The notes under the pieces were generated by a model, which worked only from the letters and a program-made list of their open reading frames with translations, was not told the DNA's origin and searched no databases. A DNA stretch of 64,000 nt from Shewanella aestuarii (GTDB lineage Bacteria > Pseudomonadota > Gammaproteobacteria > Enterobacterales > Shewanellaceae): NCBI RefSeq assembly GCF_014647215.1, contig NZ_BMOT01000004.1, positions 62,001 to 126,000 on the forward strand, read 5' to 3'. The stretch's first letter is position 1; every line of letters begins with the position of its first letter. Shown in pieces: positions 37,597 through 46,138 of this stretch. Made by a program: the position numbers and the translations under genes.

Positions 37597-39666
37597 ATGA
37601 AAAAGTCCTTAATTGCCATCGCACTAGCAAGCACCTTTCTTAGCGCATGTGGCACCTCAGAAATCGCCAAAACAGACAGTCCAGCCGTGAAAAACATTGC
37701 GGTAAAAAAAGCTGAATTAGGTGAATTTGGTATTGATTTAACCGCCAGAAACGAAGCCGTTAAGCCAGGCGATGATTTCTTTATGTATGCCAGCGGCACA
37801 TGGTATGACAACTTTGAAATGCCTGCAGATAAAACACGTTATGGTGCATTTACCGCATTAGCTGAACGCAGTGAAGTACAAGTCAAAGCCATCATTGATG
37901 ACATTACTAGCCGTCAAGATTTAAACGCCGAAGAGCAATTAATTGCTAATTTTTACCATTCTTACATGGACACAGACACCATAAACAAACTTGGTGTATC
38001 GGCAATTCAACCAACTTTAGATCAAATTAGCGCGATCAAAAATACCGATGACTTAACCAAGGTATTTGGCCAAGCTTGGTTAACTAATACGACATCACCG
38101 ATTTATGGTGGCATGTGGTTTAATCGTCTTGATCCCAACCAATATGAGCTTTCTGTCGGAGCAGGCGGATTAGGCTTGCCCGATCGCTCATACTATTTAG
38201 AAGACGATGAACGCTTTATTAATATCCGTAGCGCTTATGTGAACCACATTGCCCAAATGCTGACCTTTGCAGGCATAACAGAGGGTAAATCCCGTGCAGA
38301 AGCAATTTTAGCGCTGGAAACCAAAATTGCCCAAGGTCACTGGCCACGAGAAAAGCGTCGCGATCGCGACTTAACACTAAACCAAGTAAAGCGTGCAGAT
38401 TTAACTCAAGCTTATCCAAATTTTAATTGGGATCTTTATTTCGAACAAACGGGTTACAAGGTGCCGCAACTTAACATGTCGCAGCCTGAACCGATTAAAG
38501 CAATGATTGCATTAGTGAATGAGCAACCATTGAAAGTATGGCAAGACTATTTAACCTTCCATACCTTGAGCAACAACGCAGACTTGTTATCTGAAGACAT
38601 TTACCAAACCAACTTTGACTTTTATGGCAAAACCTTAAATGGCCAAGAAGAACCACGCCCTCGTTGGAAACGCGCTGTGGATGAAATGTCAGCAACTGAA
38701 TCATTAGGTTTTGCAATTGGTAAAGTCTATGTAGCTCGTTATTTTCCTGAATCATCTAAAGCTCAAATGGCTGATTTAGTTGAAAACTTACGTACAGCTT
38801 TAGGCCAACGTATTGATGGGTTAACTTGGATGAGCGATGACACTAAAGTCAATGCTCACGCCAAACTGGCAGCTTTTAATCCTAAAATTGGTTATCCAGA
38901 TGTATGGCAAGAATTTGATGGTTTAACACTATCGAGTGAAGATTTAGTGGGCAATATTCACAAATTACGCCAATACTTCCATGCCGACAGCGTCGCTCAA
39001 GAGTTGCAAAAAACTGACCGTAACCGTTGGGGCATGACACCTCAATATGTTAATGCTTATTACAACAGCTCATTCAACGAAATTGTGTTTCCAGCGGCCA
39101 TTTTGCAACCGCCATTTTTTGATCCAAATGCCGATCCAGCCGTCAATTATGGTGGTATTGGTGCGGTAATTGGTCACGAGATGGGTCATGGGTTTGATGA
39201 TCAAGGATCAAAATCTGACGCTAACGGTATTCAACGTAACTGGTGGACCGATACCGATCGCGCGGCATTTGAAGCCAAAGCAGATCAATTAGCTGCGCAA
39301 TACAGCTTATATGAACCAATCGCAGGTAATTTTGTGAATGGTCGCAACAGCCTTGGCGAAAATATTGGTGACGTAGGCGGTATAGCAATGGCTTACCATG
39401 CCTACCAGTTAAGTTTAAACGGCAAGGAAGCACCAATCATTAATGGTCTAACCGGTGACCAGCGCTTCTTCTTAGCGTGGGCACAAGTATGGAAAGAGAA
39501 ACGTACTGAACAAAGCATGCTAAGTCAGCTTAAAGCGGGCACCCATGCACCAGGTCATTATCGTGCACTTGCGCCTCGAAATCATGATGCTTGGTACAAA
39601 GCATTTGATGTAAAACCTGGCGATAAGTTGTATTTACCAGAAGATCAACGCGTACGTATTTGGTAA
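37597..39666 (+). CDS. M13 family metallopeptidase (PepO-like), lipoprotein
   Basis: A 689-residue neprilysin-type zinc endopeptidase. The N-terminus is a lipoprotein signal (LSAC, Cys18), so it is envelope-anchored; AAGGA precedes the ATG. The substrate motif NAYYNSSFNEIVFPAAI is near residue 485, the zinc motif is HEMGH (His527, Glu528, His531) and the third ligand is Glu588 in GENIGD. It ends in RVRIW, matching the typical xxCRVW C-terminus apart from the missing Cys. It should cut short peptides in the periplasm or at the surface. It stands alone, closed by a hairpin and a terminator. Confidence 0.93.
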   Translation: MKKSLIAIALASTFLSACGTSEIAKTDSPAVKNIAVKKAELGEFGIDLTARNEAVKPGDDFFMYASGTWYDNFEMPADKTRYGAFTALAERSEVQVKAIIDDITSRQDLNAEEQLIANFYHSYMDTDTINKLGVSAIQPTLDQISAIKNTDDLTKVFGQAWLTNTTSPIYGGMWFNRLDPNQYELSVGAGGLGLPDRSYYLEDDERFINIRSAYVNHIAQMLTFAGITEGKSRAEAILALETKIAQGHWPREKRRDRDLTLNQVKRADLTQAYPNFNWDLYFEQTGYKVPQLNMSQPEPIKAMIALVNEQPLKVWQDYLTFHTLSNNADLLSEDIYQTNFDFYGKTLNGQEEPRPRWKRAVDEMSATESLGFAIGKVYVARYFPESSKAQMADLVENLRTALGQRIDGLTWMSDDTKVNAHAKLAAFNPKIGYPDVWQEFDGLTLSSEDLVGNIHKLRQYFHADSVAQELQKTDRNRWGMTPQYVNAYYNSSFNEIVFPAAILQPPFFDPNADPAVNYGGIGAVIGHEMGHGFDDQGSKSDANGIQRNWWTDTDRAAFEAKADQLAAQYSLYEPIAGNFVNGRNSLGENIGDVGGIAMAYHAYQLSLNGKEAPIINGLTGDQRFFLAWAQVWKEKRTEQSMLSQLKAGTHAPGHYRALAPRNHDAWYKAFDVKPGDKLYLPEDQRVRIW

Positions 39667-39694
39667 TCCAGTCCTTTACTGAGGATGATTCTCG

Positions 39695-39724
39695 CGCCGC
39701 ATTGTTTTGCTAATCAATGCGGCG
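39695..39724. repeat. Perfect hairpin downstream of the M13 peptidase gene
   Basis: A ten-base perfect stem CGCCGCATTG/CAATGCGGCG with a ten-base loop, 28 bases past the stop. It has no T-run, so it may stabilise the 3' end rather than terminate. Confidence 0.6.
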
Positions 39725-39776
39725 TAATAAGTAGATAAATCCATAGTACAGTCATTTACAGCTTTAAAAAACTAAC

Positions 39777-39807
39777 ATGCCAGTCAGCTAACTGACTGGC
39801 ATTTTTA
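39777..39807 (+). terminator. Rho-independent terminator
   Basis: An eleven-base perfect stem ATGCCAGTCAG/CTGACTGGCAT followed by TTTTT. The same core (ATGCCAGTC..GGCAT) is used by the terminator at 47.65 kb. Confidence 0.88.
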
Positions 39808-39936
39808 TAGTAATTTTAAATCTAACCAAGGCTATTTTCTGGTTGAATTGGGTTGGTGTGAAAACGTTTGCCTTGAGACGGATGGAGTGATGATTAATCA
39901 CCTAAGCGTGAACATTCAATAAAGAGTAAAGTGTTT

Positions 39937-40917
39937 TTAGCCAACTTGGACAAGGATACGTCCGCGAATATTACCGGCCATCAAGTCATTTGCCCCTTGG
40001 ATGACTCCCTCCAGTGTCATCTCAGTAGCAATATCAGCCAACATTTGTGGTTCAATAATGTCAGCAAGACGCTGCCAGGCCGCTTCACGATCAGCAATTG
40101 GACGCATTACACTATCAACACCAGCTAATGTTACGCCACGTAAAATAAATGGCATAACAGTGGCAGGAAGATCCATACCTTGTGCCAAACCGCAGGCGGC
40201 CACAGTGCCACCGTATTTAATATTGGCACAAATGTTGGCTAAAGTATGACTGCCAATAGAATCAACAGCCCCTGCCCAGCGTTCTTTGGCCAATGGGCGT
40301 CCTGGCTCAGACAATAAATGGCGATCAATGACTTCTTTGGCTCCTAATTTATGTAAGTAAGCAGCCTGTTCAGTGCGTCCCGTTGAGGCCACCACGTGAT
40401 ATCCTAGCTTAGCTAGAATCATCACGGCAAAGCTGCCAACACCGCCATTTGCGCCCGTAACTAAAATGTCGCCTTTATCTGGTGTGACGCCATTTTTTTC
40501 TAATGCCATGACACATAACATGGCTGTATAGCCCGCCGTACCAATAGCCATCGCCTGACGAGGAGAAAACGCTTTTGGCAATGGGATCAACCAATCACTT
40601 TTTAAGCGAGCCTTTTGTGCCAAACCTCCGCAATGGGCTTCGCCTACGCCAAAACCATTTAATAATACCGTATCGCCTATCACAAACTCGTCCGAATCTG
40701 AATGTGAAACAAGCCCTACAAGGTCAATGCCTGGCACCATAGGAAATTGTCTCACAACAGGAGCTTTACCTGTGATCGCTAGACCATCTTTATAATTTAA
40801 TGTGCTACAAAGAACATCGACACACACATCGCCCTCTGGCAACACAGATTCATCAATATCTTTTAGGGTTGCACGATAACCTTGTTGATCTTTTTCAATT
40901 AAAATGCCACGAAACAT
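39937..40917 (-). CDS. acuI: Acrylyl-CoA reductase (NADPH), YhdH/AcuI family
   Basis: A 326-residue zinc-independent medium-chain dehydrogenase. NYKDGLAITGKAPVV and PGIDLVG are hallmarks of the YhdH/AcuI branch, and the Rossmann motif TGANGGVGSFAV binds NADPH. AcuI reduces toxic acryloyl-CoA to propionyl-CoA, which matters for marine bacteria handling DMSP or acrylate. GGAGG precedes the ATG. A TetR-type operator overlaps the promoter region 14 bases ahead of the start, and the TetR gene is next upstream in the same orientation with its own copy of that operator. Confidence 0.92.
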   Translation of the reverse strand: MFRGILIEKDQQGYRATLKDIDESVLPEGDVCVDVLCSTLNYKDGLAITGKAPVVRQFPMVPGIDLVGLVSHSDSDEFVIGDTVLLNGFGVGEAHCGGLAQKARLKSDWLIPLPKAFSPRQAMAIGTAGYTAMLCVMALEKNGVTPDKGDILVTGANGGVGSFAVMILAKLGYHVVASTGRTEQAAYLHKLGAKEVIDRHLLSEPGRPLAKERWAGAVDSIGSHTLANICANIKYGGTVAACGLAQGMDLPATVMPFILRGVTLAGVDSVMRPIADREAAWQRLADIIEPQMLADIATEMTLEGVIQGANDLMAGNIRGRILVQVG

Positions 40918-40930
40918 AAAACCTCCAATT

Positions 40931-40945
40931 TAGACCGACCGTCTA
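40931..40945. promoter_or_regulatory. Operator upstream of acuI
   Basis: The inverted repeat TAGAC-CGACC-GTCTA lies 14 bases before the acuI start. An almost identical copy lies before the TetR gene, so it is very likely the binding site of that regulator. Confidence 0.75.
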
Positions 40946-41011
40946 TTTAAATGCAAAAAATTTTTATTACCACCACTCAATCAACAGCAAACAGCTAACA
41001 TCCAACTGGGT

Positions 41012-41653
41012 TTATTTCGATTGAGTGACTAAGCCCGCGATAAAAAAATCATAATAATCTTGTAATGGCTTGGCACTTTGTACCAATTTTGCACGACTAA
41101 CCGCACCTTCCCAACCTACCCAAAATAGTTCAGCTAATAGGGCACAGTCGATATGAGGGTGAATATCCCCTTGGTCTTGAGCCGCTTGAAAACACATGGC
41201 TAATCTTGTCTGCCAACTGACAAAGATATCAATCAGTTGTTGACGGTAACTTTCAGGTAATAAATCCACTTCTTGGCCTAAATTACCTATCAGGCAGCCA
41301 CGTTTAAATTGATAATTTGTCATGCCAATTTTGGCTTTTGCGACAAACAAATTTAAGCGATTAATTTCTGCAACTGACTCATCCGCTAAGCACTTATCCA
41401 GTTGGTGCATGAAATAGGCAGCATAGTTTGCGATAACTTCCTGACCAAATGCTTCTTTACTGGCAAAGTAATGGTAAAAAGACCCCTTGGGTACGCCGAC
41501 CTTCTTCAAAATAACATCAATCCCCGAACCGGCAAATCCCGTTTCGGTTAGCTGCTCAAGCCCGCTGCGAATTAAAGCCGCTTTGGTATCTTGATTATCT
41601 CGACTCGCGTTAGGCGGTCTACCACGACGTGGTTTAGTGATTATTTCATTCAT
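41012..41653 (-). CDS. TetR/AcrR family regulator, AcuR/NemR-like
   Basis: A 213-residue repressor with an N-terminal HTH: IDVILKKVGVPKGSFYHYF at about residues 43-61 is the recognition unit. The C-terminal ligand domain contains KRGCLIGNLGQEVD with a cysteine, as in the NemR/AcuR-type branch that senses electrophiles or acrylate. The gene lies just upstream of acuI, and identical operators precede both, so it probably represses itself and acuI. The start ATG overlaps no other gene; its operator is 11 bases upstream. Confidence 0.88.
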   Translation of the reverse strand: MNEIITKPRRGRPPNASRDNQDTKAALIRSGLEQLTETGFAGSGIDVILKKVGVPKGSFYHYFASKEAFGQEVIANYAAYFMHQLDKCLADESVAEINRLNLFVAKAKIGMTNYQFKRGCLIGNLGQEVDLLPESYRQQLIDIFVSWQTRLAMCFQAAQDQGDIHPHIDCALLAELFWVGWEGAVSRAKLVQSAKPLQDYYDFFIAGLVTQSK

Positions 41654-41663
41654 GCACCAATAT

Positions 41664-41678
41664 TAGACTGACTGTCTA
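41664..41678. promoter_or_regulatory. Operator upstream of the TetR regulator gene
   Basis: The inverted repeat TAGAC-TGACT-GTCTA differs from the acuI operator only at two central bases (C to T). It lies 11 bases before the regulator start, which indicates autoregulation. Confidence 0.75.
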
Positions 41679-41847
41679 GTTAAAGGCAAGCTGGCAATTC
41701 AAAAGTGTGAAAAGCGCACGAATAGATTGTGCCCCTTAAAAGGATGATTCGATAATAATCCAATGATGAAAGCAATGAGCGTTTAAATACCATTCATAAT
41801 GGTTGATCTAGATTAGTCATCTGAGTGAGAAGTTTAGGGAAATAGAA

Positions 41848-41994
41848 ATGCTAAAAGTATTAACGCCAGAACCTCAATCATTTAAGCGGCTTGCTATTCA
41901 TCCTATTGACAGCACAAGCGATGGCATAAAACATAAATTATCGATTTTACAACGCACCATTGCAGTGCACCAATTTACGCCACCAGTGCACTAA
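41848..41994 (+). CDS. Possible 48-residue small protein
   Basis: ATG at 41848, with AGGGA seven bases upstream. The product begins MLKVLTPEPQSFKRLAIHP and ends in HQFTPPVH; it is soluble, basic and rich in Pro, Ile and His. No family was recognised. It lies between the divergent TetR gene and the amt promoter. Good ribosome-binding site but short length make it a candidate only. Confidence 0.35.
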   Translation: MLKVLTPEPQSFKRLAIHPIDSTSDGIKHKLSILQRTIAVHQFTPPVH

Positions 41995-42050
41995 AATAGT
42001 ACAAACTCAAACATCCTAACTTATTAAAAGCATTCAATTAGGCAGATTTT

Positions 42051-42067
42051 TGCACCAACAAGGCACA
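42051..42067. promoter_or_regulatory. NtrC-like enhancer site upstream of amt
   Basis: TGCACC-AACAA-GGCACA resembles the NtrC consensus TGCACC-N5-GGTGCA in both half sites. A second TGCACC half site lies at 42104-42109. Both are upstream of a -24/-12 promoter, the expected geometry. Confidence 0.5.
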
Positions 42068-42144
42068 TCACAGTTATACATTTAATTAACATTTTCATTA
42101 TGTTGCACCAATGACAAACATCTTTTTCCTTATCCTGAATAAAC

Positions 42145-42160
42145 AGGAATGATTTTTGCT
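42145..42160 (+). promoter_or_regulatory. Sigma54 (-24/-12) promoter of amt
   Basis: AGGAATGATTTTTGCT has GG and GC separated by ten bases and the TTGCT of the -12 element, fitting the RpoN consensus. It lies 43 bases before the amt start. Confidence 0.6.
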
Positions 42161-42202
42161 TTTTAAGGCTAAGATTGTTTCCCAACCACATCAGGACTCT
42201 TA

Positions 42203-43408
42203 ATGGATAATAATATTAGTGATGCCATTGGCGTGATCGCTCAAAGTGCCGATACCGTGTTTATTTTATTGGGTGCCATTTTGGTACTCGCAATGCACGC
42301 AGGTTTTGCATTTTTAGAGGTAGGTACGGTTCGTCATAAAAACCAGGTGAACGCTTTAGTTAAAATCATTACTGATTTTGCTTTTTCTGCTGTGGCTTAC
42401 TTCGTGATTGGATATCAAATTGCTTATGGCTCACATTTTTTTGTCAGTGCAGAAACATTAGGCGCAAACCATGGTTATGAGCTCGTGAAGTTTTTCTTCC
42501 TGCTAACCTTTGCTGCAGCGATCCCCGCCATTGTCTCTGGTGGCATTGCCGAACGCGGTAGCTTTAAACCATTTCTGTTTGCTTCAGCCCTCATTGTGGC
42601 ATTTGTTTATCCGTTTTTTGAAGGGATTATTTGGAATGGTAACTTTGGTTTTCAAGCGTGGTTAGAATACACTTTTGGCGCACAATTCCATGACTTTGCT
42701 GGATCTGTTGTTGTACATGCTATGGGCGGTTGGCTGGCGCTGGTAGCCATTTTATTATTGGGTTCAAGACGTGGACGTAAACCCGGTATCGCTTTTGCTC
42801 CTTCAAATATTCCATTTCTTGCATTAGGCTCATGGGTACTGATTGTAGGTTGGTTTGGATTTAACGTCATGTCAGCACAAACATTAGATGGTATTAGCGG
42901 CCTTGTTGCGGTTAACAGTCTAATGGCAATGGTTGGCGGTACTATTATTGCCTTAATTGTGGGTAAAAATGACCCAGGTTTTATTCATAACGGCCCTTTA
43001 GCTGGTCTGGTAGCGGTTTGTGCAGGCTCTGATTTAATGCACCCTGTGGGTGCATTTATTGTGGGTGGTGTGGCAGGTGGATTATTCGTGGTGATTTACA
43101 CCAAATTACAACGCAGTTCGAAAGTAGATGATGTACTCGGGGTATGGCCTTTACATGGACTATGCGGTGTATGGGGCGGTATTGCTGCAGGTATTTTTGG
43201 TCAATCGGCTTTTGGTGGTTTAGGTGGCGTCAGTTTTAGCGCGCAAGTGGTGGGTACCATTGCTGGCGTCATTGTTGCCATCATCGGCGGGATATTAGTT
43301 TATGGCACCATTAACAAAGTTAGCAGTTTACGTTTAAGCCAGGAAGATGAATTTCACGGCGCTGATATAGCCATTCATAAAATAGGCTCAACCAATTCAG
43401 ACAAATAA
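42203..43408 (+). CDS. amt: Ammonium transporter (Amt family)
   Basis: A 401-residue inner-membrane ammonium channel with eleven predicted helices. Recognisable Amt segments are LVLAMHAGFAFLEVGTVRHKN near the start, DFAGSVVVHAMGG (signature with His), WVLIVGWFGFN and WPLHGLCGVWGG with the second conserved His. AGGA precedes the ATG. Unlike enteric amtB it has no glnK next to it. Its upstream sequence has NtrC-like sites and a -24/-12 promoter, so it should be induced by nitrogen limitation. The C-terminal tail is short. Confidence 0.94.
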   Translation: MDNNISDAIGVIAQSADTVFILLGAILVLAMHAGFAFLEVGTVRHKNQVNALVKIITDFAFSAVAYFVIGYQIAYGSHFFVSAETLGANHGYELVKFFFLLTFAAAIPAIVSGGIAERGSFKPFLFASALIVAFVYPFFEGIIWNGNFGFQAWLEYTFGAQFHDFAGSVVVHAMGGWLALVAILLLGSRRGRKPGIAFAPSNIPFLALGSWVLIVGWFGFNVMSAQTLDGISGLVAVNSLMAMVGGTIIALIVGKNDPGFIHNGPLAGLVAVCAGSDLMHPVGAFIVGGVAGGLFVVIYTKLQRSSKVDDVLGVWPLHGLCGVWGGIAAGIFGQSAFGGLGGVSFSAQVVGTIAGVIVAIIGGILVYGTINKVSSLRLSQEDEFHGADIAIHKIGSTNSDK

Positions 43409-43414
43409 CTTGTA

Positions 43415-43695
43415 TATACCCAAACAACCTGAAGATGCTCGATTTCAGCAAGAATTTACACGCGTTTAGGCAAGGCATTGATTGCTGGGAATGGTTATTC
43501 CCTTTTCAAAATCAATAACGCAGCATAAACGCGTGTAAAACTTGCCCTCAGGGAGTTTCACCGTGTTCCCCTGATTTTTAAATCAAGAGCGTTGTTGCGC
43601 TAATTTATAAGGTACCTACATTACCGCATTAACGCGCCTAGTATTGAAAACACGGTGAAGCTCTGAAACACGTATCTTCAAGTTGTTTGGGTATA
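43415..43695. mobile_element. MITE-like element with long terminal inverted repeats (281 bp)
   Basis: The ends are inverted repeats of about 22 bases: TATACCCAAACAACC..GAAGAT on the left, and its near-perfect complement ending GTTTGGGTATA on the right. Inside are further nested palindromes: TTTACACGCGTTTA (43455-43468) with TAAACGCGTGTAAA (43526-43539), GGGAAT/ATTCCC (43487-43502), and GAGTTTCACCGTGTT (43553-43567) with AACACGGTGAAGCTC (43649-43663). No transposase is encoded. It sits just past the amt gene and could also act as its terminator. Confidence 0.7.
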
Positions 43696-44220
43696 AATAG
43701 CCTAATAAATCGACTTATTAATTCACCTAGGTAACTAGCCTGGTGCAAATCACTGTAACTAAGTGCAATAACGCCAGCTCGTCTAGACTCATACACATCA
43801 AGACTTTTTAATACGGGCGATATATAGCCCGTATTAAACTACAGAGCAAATATTTCACTGCTCAATTTCCTGCCATTGATGTTGAATCAATACCTAAACG
43901 CACTAATAATGTAAGGTATTACCCAGAACTAGATATGTTGGGTTTTAATCTAATAGACATTATAGCCTGCACCATTTGTATTAGATTTTGTAAATGTAAA
44001 TCCATCATTCAGCATGCCACTCTATCTATCACTAGGTTAAAAGACCGGATGACACTCCAGCTGCAACTACTTTACGATAGTCATCTATGGTGCTGTCAGG
44101 CTTATAATATGCAATGAATAAGTGGCACCTGGTTGGTTAAAGTGATGCATGAAAGCGTTGCTTTCGGCATCACTTTCAATCAAATCTACATTCTTCCGAC
44201 AACAGATAATAGCGAGCTAA
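43696..44220. other. Intergenic stretch between the MITE-like element and the gene at 44221
   Basis: No convincing gene. A perfect 12-base hairpin TTTAATACGGGC/GCCCGTATTAAA lies at 43807-43838 and a longer imperfect one at 44139-44176 (listed). A 60-residue open frame at 43935-44117 has no ribosome-binding site and an odd composition. Confidence 0.45.
44139..44176. terminator. Long hairpin, possible terminator of the gene at 44221
   Basis: Two stacked stems, AAAGTGATGC/GCATCACTTT outside and GAAAGC/GCTTTC inside, lie 45 bases past the stop of the minus-strand gene. The T-run is only three bases, so it may be a stability hairpin instead. Confidence 0.45.
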
Positions 44221-45636
44221 TCAGTTATCAAATAATATAACAACATCAATTAACTGTGCGTTATCTTCATATGAGTCAAAAGTAGCAAATAACTGCTTAT
44301 TACCTTTAAACACCATCACAGTGTCAAAATTGTCTTCTGCATCTGGGTACAAGGTCAGAAATTCAGACTTTAACATTGGTATATTATATCCCGACAATAC
44401 CTGGTTAAACTCTTGCTTGCTTTGATCTCGAATAATTGACTCAGTCACTCTTATTTTATTAACTAAACCATCATCATTAACCGAAAAAAGAAGGTTCTCA
44501 TTGCCAATCACCCAAATGCCTTCTTCAGTTAAATTAATTTGGTTGATACGTTGTTGATTATTTAGTTGATATACATCTTGGGTGTCCATAAAAAAAGCAT
44601 GGCTAATATCGATAGATGCCGTCGCTGAAAAGTCAAGATTGGCAGACTTTTTTACACCACCTAAAGGCAATACCGTAAAACCATTTAATAATAGTTCTGC
44701 TTCTTTAGACTTATCTTTCTTGAAACTCTCAAAATTTAATAAAAGTTGGGATTGTTTTCCATAAACCACGATATCATTATTACTATTAACCAGATCTAAT
44801 ATTTTACTAGCCTTTTGGTATGTATCTCGGTAATTCACACTTCCAATATACCAATCATCGATATCATAGTTCTCGCTAAATTCGATAAGATTTGTTCCGT
44901 GACTGTTCAGAATATTATTACTTTTTTCAATGCTAATTACTTTATCATTTTTTACATGAAACCATAAACTTCTGCCATAACCTAAAATTTTAGTATCATC
45001 ATCAGTTAATAATTTAATGCTTTCTGGCCCCATTTTTTCTGTTAATTTTAAAAAAGAGTCACCTAGTATTATTTCGTAAGCTCCATTTACCGACACACTG
45101 GATTTAGGAGGGGTATGGTTTTGTGCCTGACGAATCAACTTTTCACTATCAGGTAAAGCCATGGCTATAGAAACATTAGTTGAAATAATTTTCTTACCAT
45201 GACGATTAAATGGCGTTGACTTATTACTAAGTTGTTTATTATCACAAAGTGAAATATTTTTTGTTTTTATTGTAATGTTAAATTTTCTAATTTCATTTTC
45301 AAGCCTTTTGCCACTATCAGAATAAGTTTTTAATTTTCTAGCAAAACTATTAACTAATAACTGCTCAACAATTATAGCTTCAGCTCCTGATTTCTTGCCA
45401 TTTTCTTGAGCGGACAACAATACATTATTAATCGAAAGTTCTCTAAACTGTTCAAGACCTAGTTTATCTGGATTATCTTCATCTACATCACTTGAAAAAC
45501 TAAATTCCTGATTAAATTCACTAAGGACTGTCGGTTCACATATAGGCAAGAAATCCAGAATAGTAGGGAGTTCGGCGGCTACAGTAATATTGGATAGGCT
45601 GGCTAACAAAATTGTATTAACTAAAATCTTAGGCAT
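44221..45636 (-). CDS. Exported protein of unknown function
   Basis: A 471-residue protein with a Sec signal peptide (cut after TVAA) and no further membrane segment, so periplasmic or secreted. AAGGATG precedes the ATG. It is rich in Asn, Asp, Lys and Ser; a segment near residue 185-235 (GAYEIILGDSFLKLTEKMG, then ILGYGRSLWFHVKNDKVI) resembles repeated beta-propeller or SmpA/BamE-like small-domain patterns, and a similar pattern recurs near residues 395-425. I do not recognise the family. Its 500-base upstream region is shared with the divergent porin operon. Confidence 0.65.
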   Translation of the reverse strand: MPKILVNTILLASLSNITVAAELPTILDFLPICEPTVLSEFNQEFSFSSDVDEDNPDKLGLEQFRELSINNVLLSAQENGKKSGAEAIIVEQLLVNSFARKLKTYSDSGKRLENEIRKFNITIKTKNISLCDNKQLSNKSTPFNRHGKKIISTNVSIAMALPDSEKLIRQAQNHTPPKSSVSVNGAYEIILGDSFLKLTEKMGPESIKLLTDDDTKILGYGRSLWFHVKNDKVISIEKSNNILNSHGTNLIEFSENYDIDDWYIGSVNYRDTYQKASKILDLVNSNNDIVVYGKQSQLLLNFESFKKDKSKEAELLLNGFTVLPLGGVKKSANLDFSATASIDISHAFFMDTQDVYQLNNQQRINQINLTEEGIWVIGNENLLFSVNDDGLVNKIRVTESIIRDQSKQEFNQVLSGYNIPMLKSEFLTLYPDAEDNFDTVMVFKGNKQLFATFDSYEDNAQLIDVVILFDN

Positions 45637-46138
45637 AAATCATCCTTGAGGTTGTTTAAAAATTAAATCATTCCATTTAAAAAAACTTCTTACTTGAATT
45701 CAGAAATACTTTTCAGAATCCTGAAAAGGCGATATTAGAATGGATAGTAGTACTACAATAAGTATGAGTATTTCATATCACAATAAAATAACAACCTTTA
45801 TATTTACATTTTCTCAACAAAAACAGTTGTTAACAGGGTTTATTGATTAGAACTTAAACTACAAGAAGAAGTAATAAAGTCATTGATGGTTCAAGCCTTG
45901 TTTTGATAGCAAATAGCTCTCTCTCATTTTGATAGATTAATTCGATTACAAATATTCACTGAGAAACACAAGGGCACACCAAAGACGAGAGAACCATAAT
46001 CACCACTCATTGAAATCTATAAAATTTGATTCAAATCAATGCAAGACAACTTTGTTGCAAAAAAGTTCACAAAAAGTTGCACTAATGAATAACTATCCTA
46101 ATCTTAATGACGAATATACCTAACTTTAAGGTTTTTCT
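45637..46138. other. 502-base divergent intergenic region
   Basis: It holds the promoters of the exported-protein gene and the porin operon. Visible signals are a CTTTTCAG/CTGAAAAG hairpin at about 45711-45730 and an FNR box at 46026-46039. A 36-residue frame from 45740 has no ribosome-binding site and is not counted. Confidence 0.5.
46026..46039. promoter_or_regulatory. FNR/EtrA box upstream of the porin gene
   Basis: TTGAT-TCAA-ATCAA is a perfect match to the FNR consensus TTGAT-N4-ATCAA, centred about 106 bases before the porin start. It suggests oxygen-dependent control by FNR/EtrA. Confidence 0.7.

Noticed and set aside
43807..43838. Perfect 12-base hairpin as a terminator
   Set aside because: No T-run on either strand and no gene ends close by; kept only as a note in the intergenic entry.
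43935..44117. 60-residue plus-strand open frame
   Set aside because: No ribosome-binding site, odd Cys/Ile-rich composition and no family; likely chance in an AT-rich spacer.
45740..45850. 36-residue frame starting MDSSTTIS
   Set aside because: No ribosome-binding site, and it lies in the divergent promoter region; composition is simply AT-driven.
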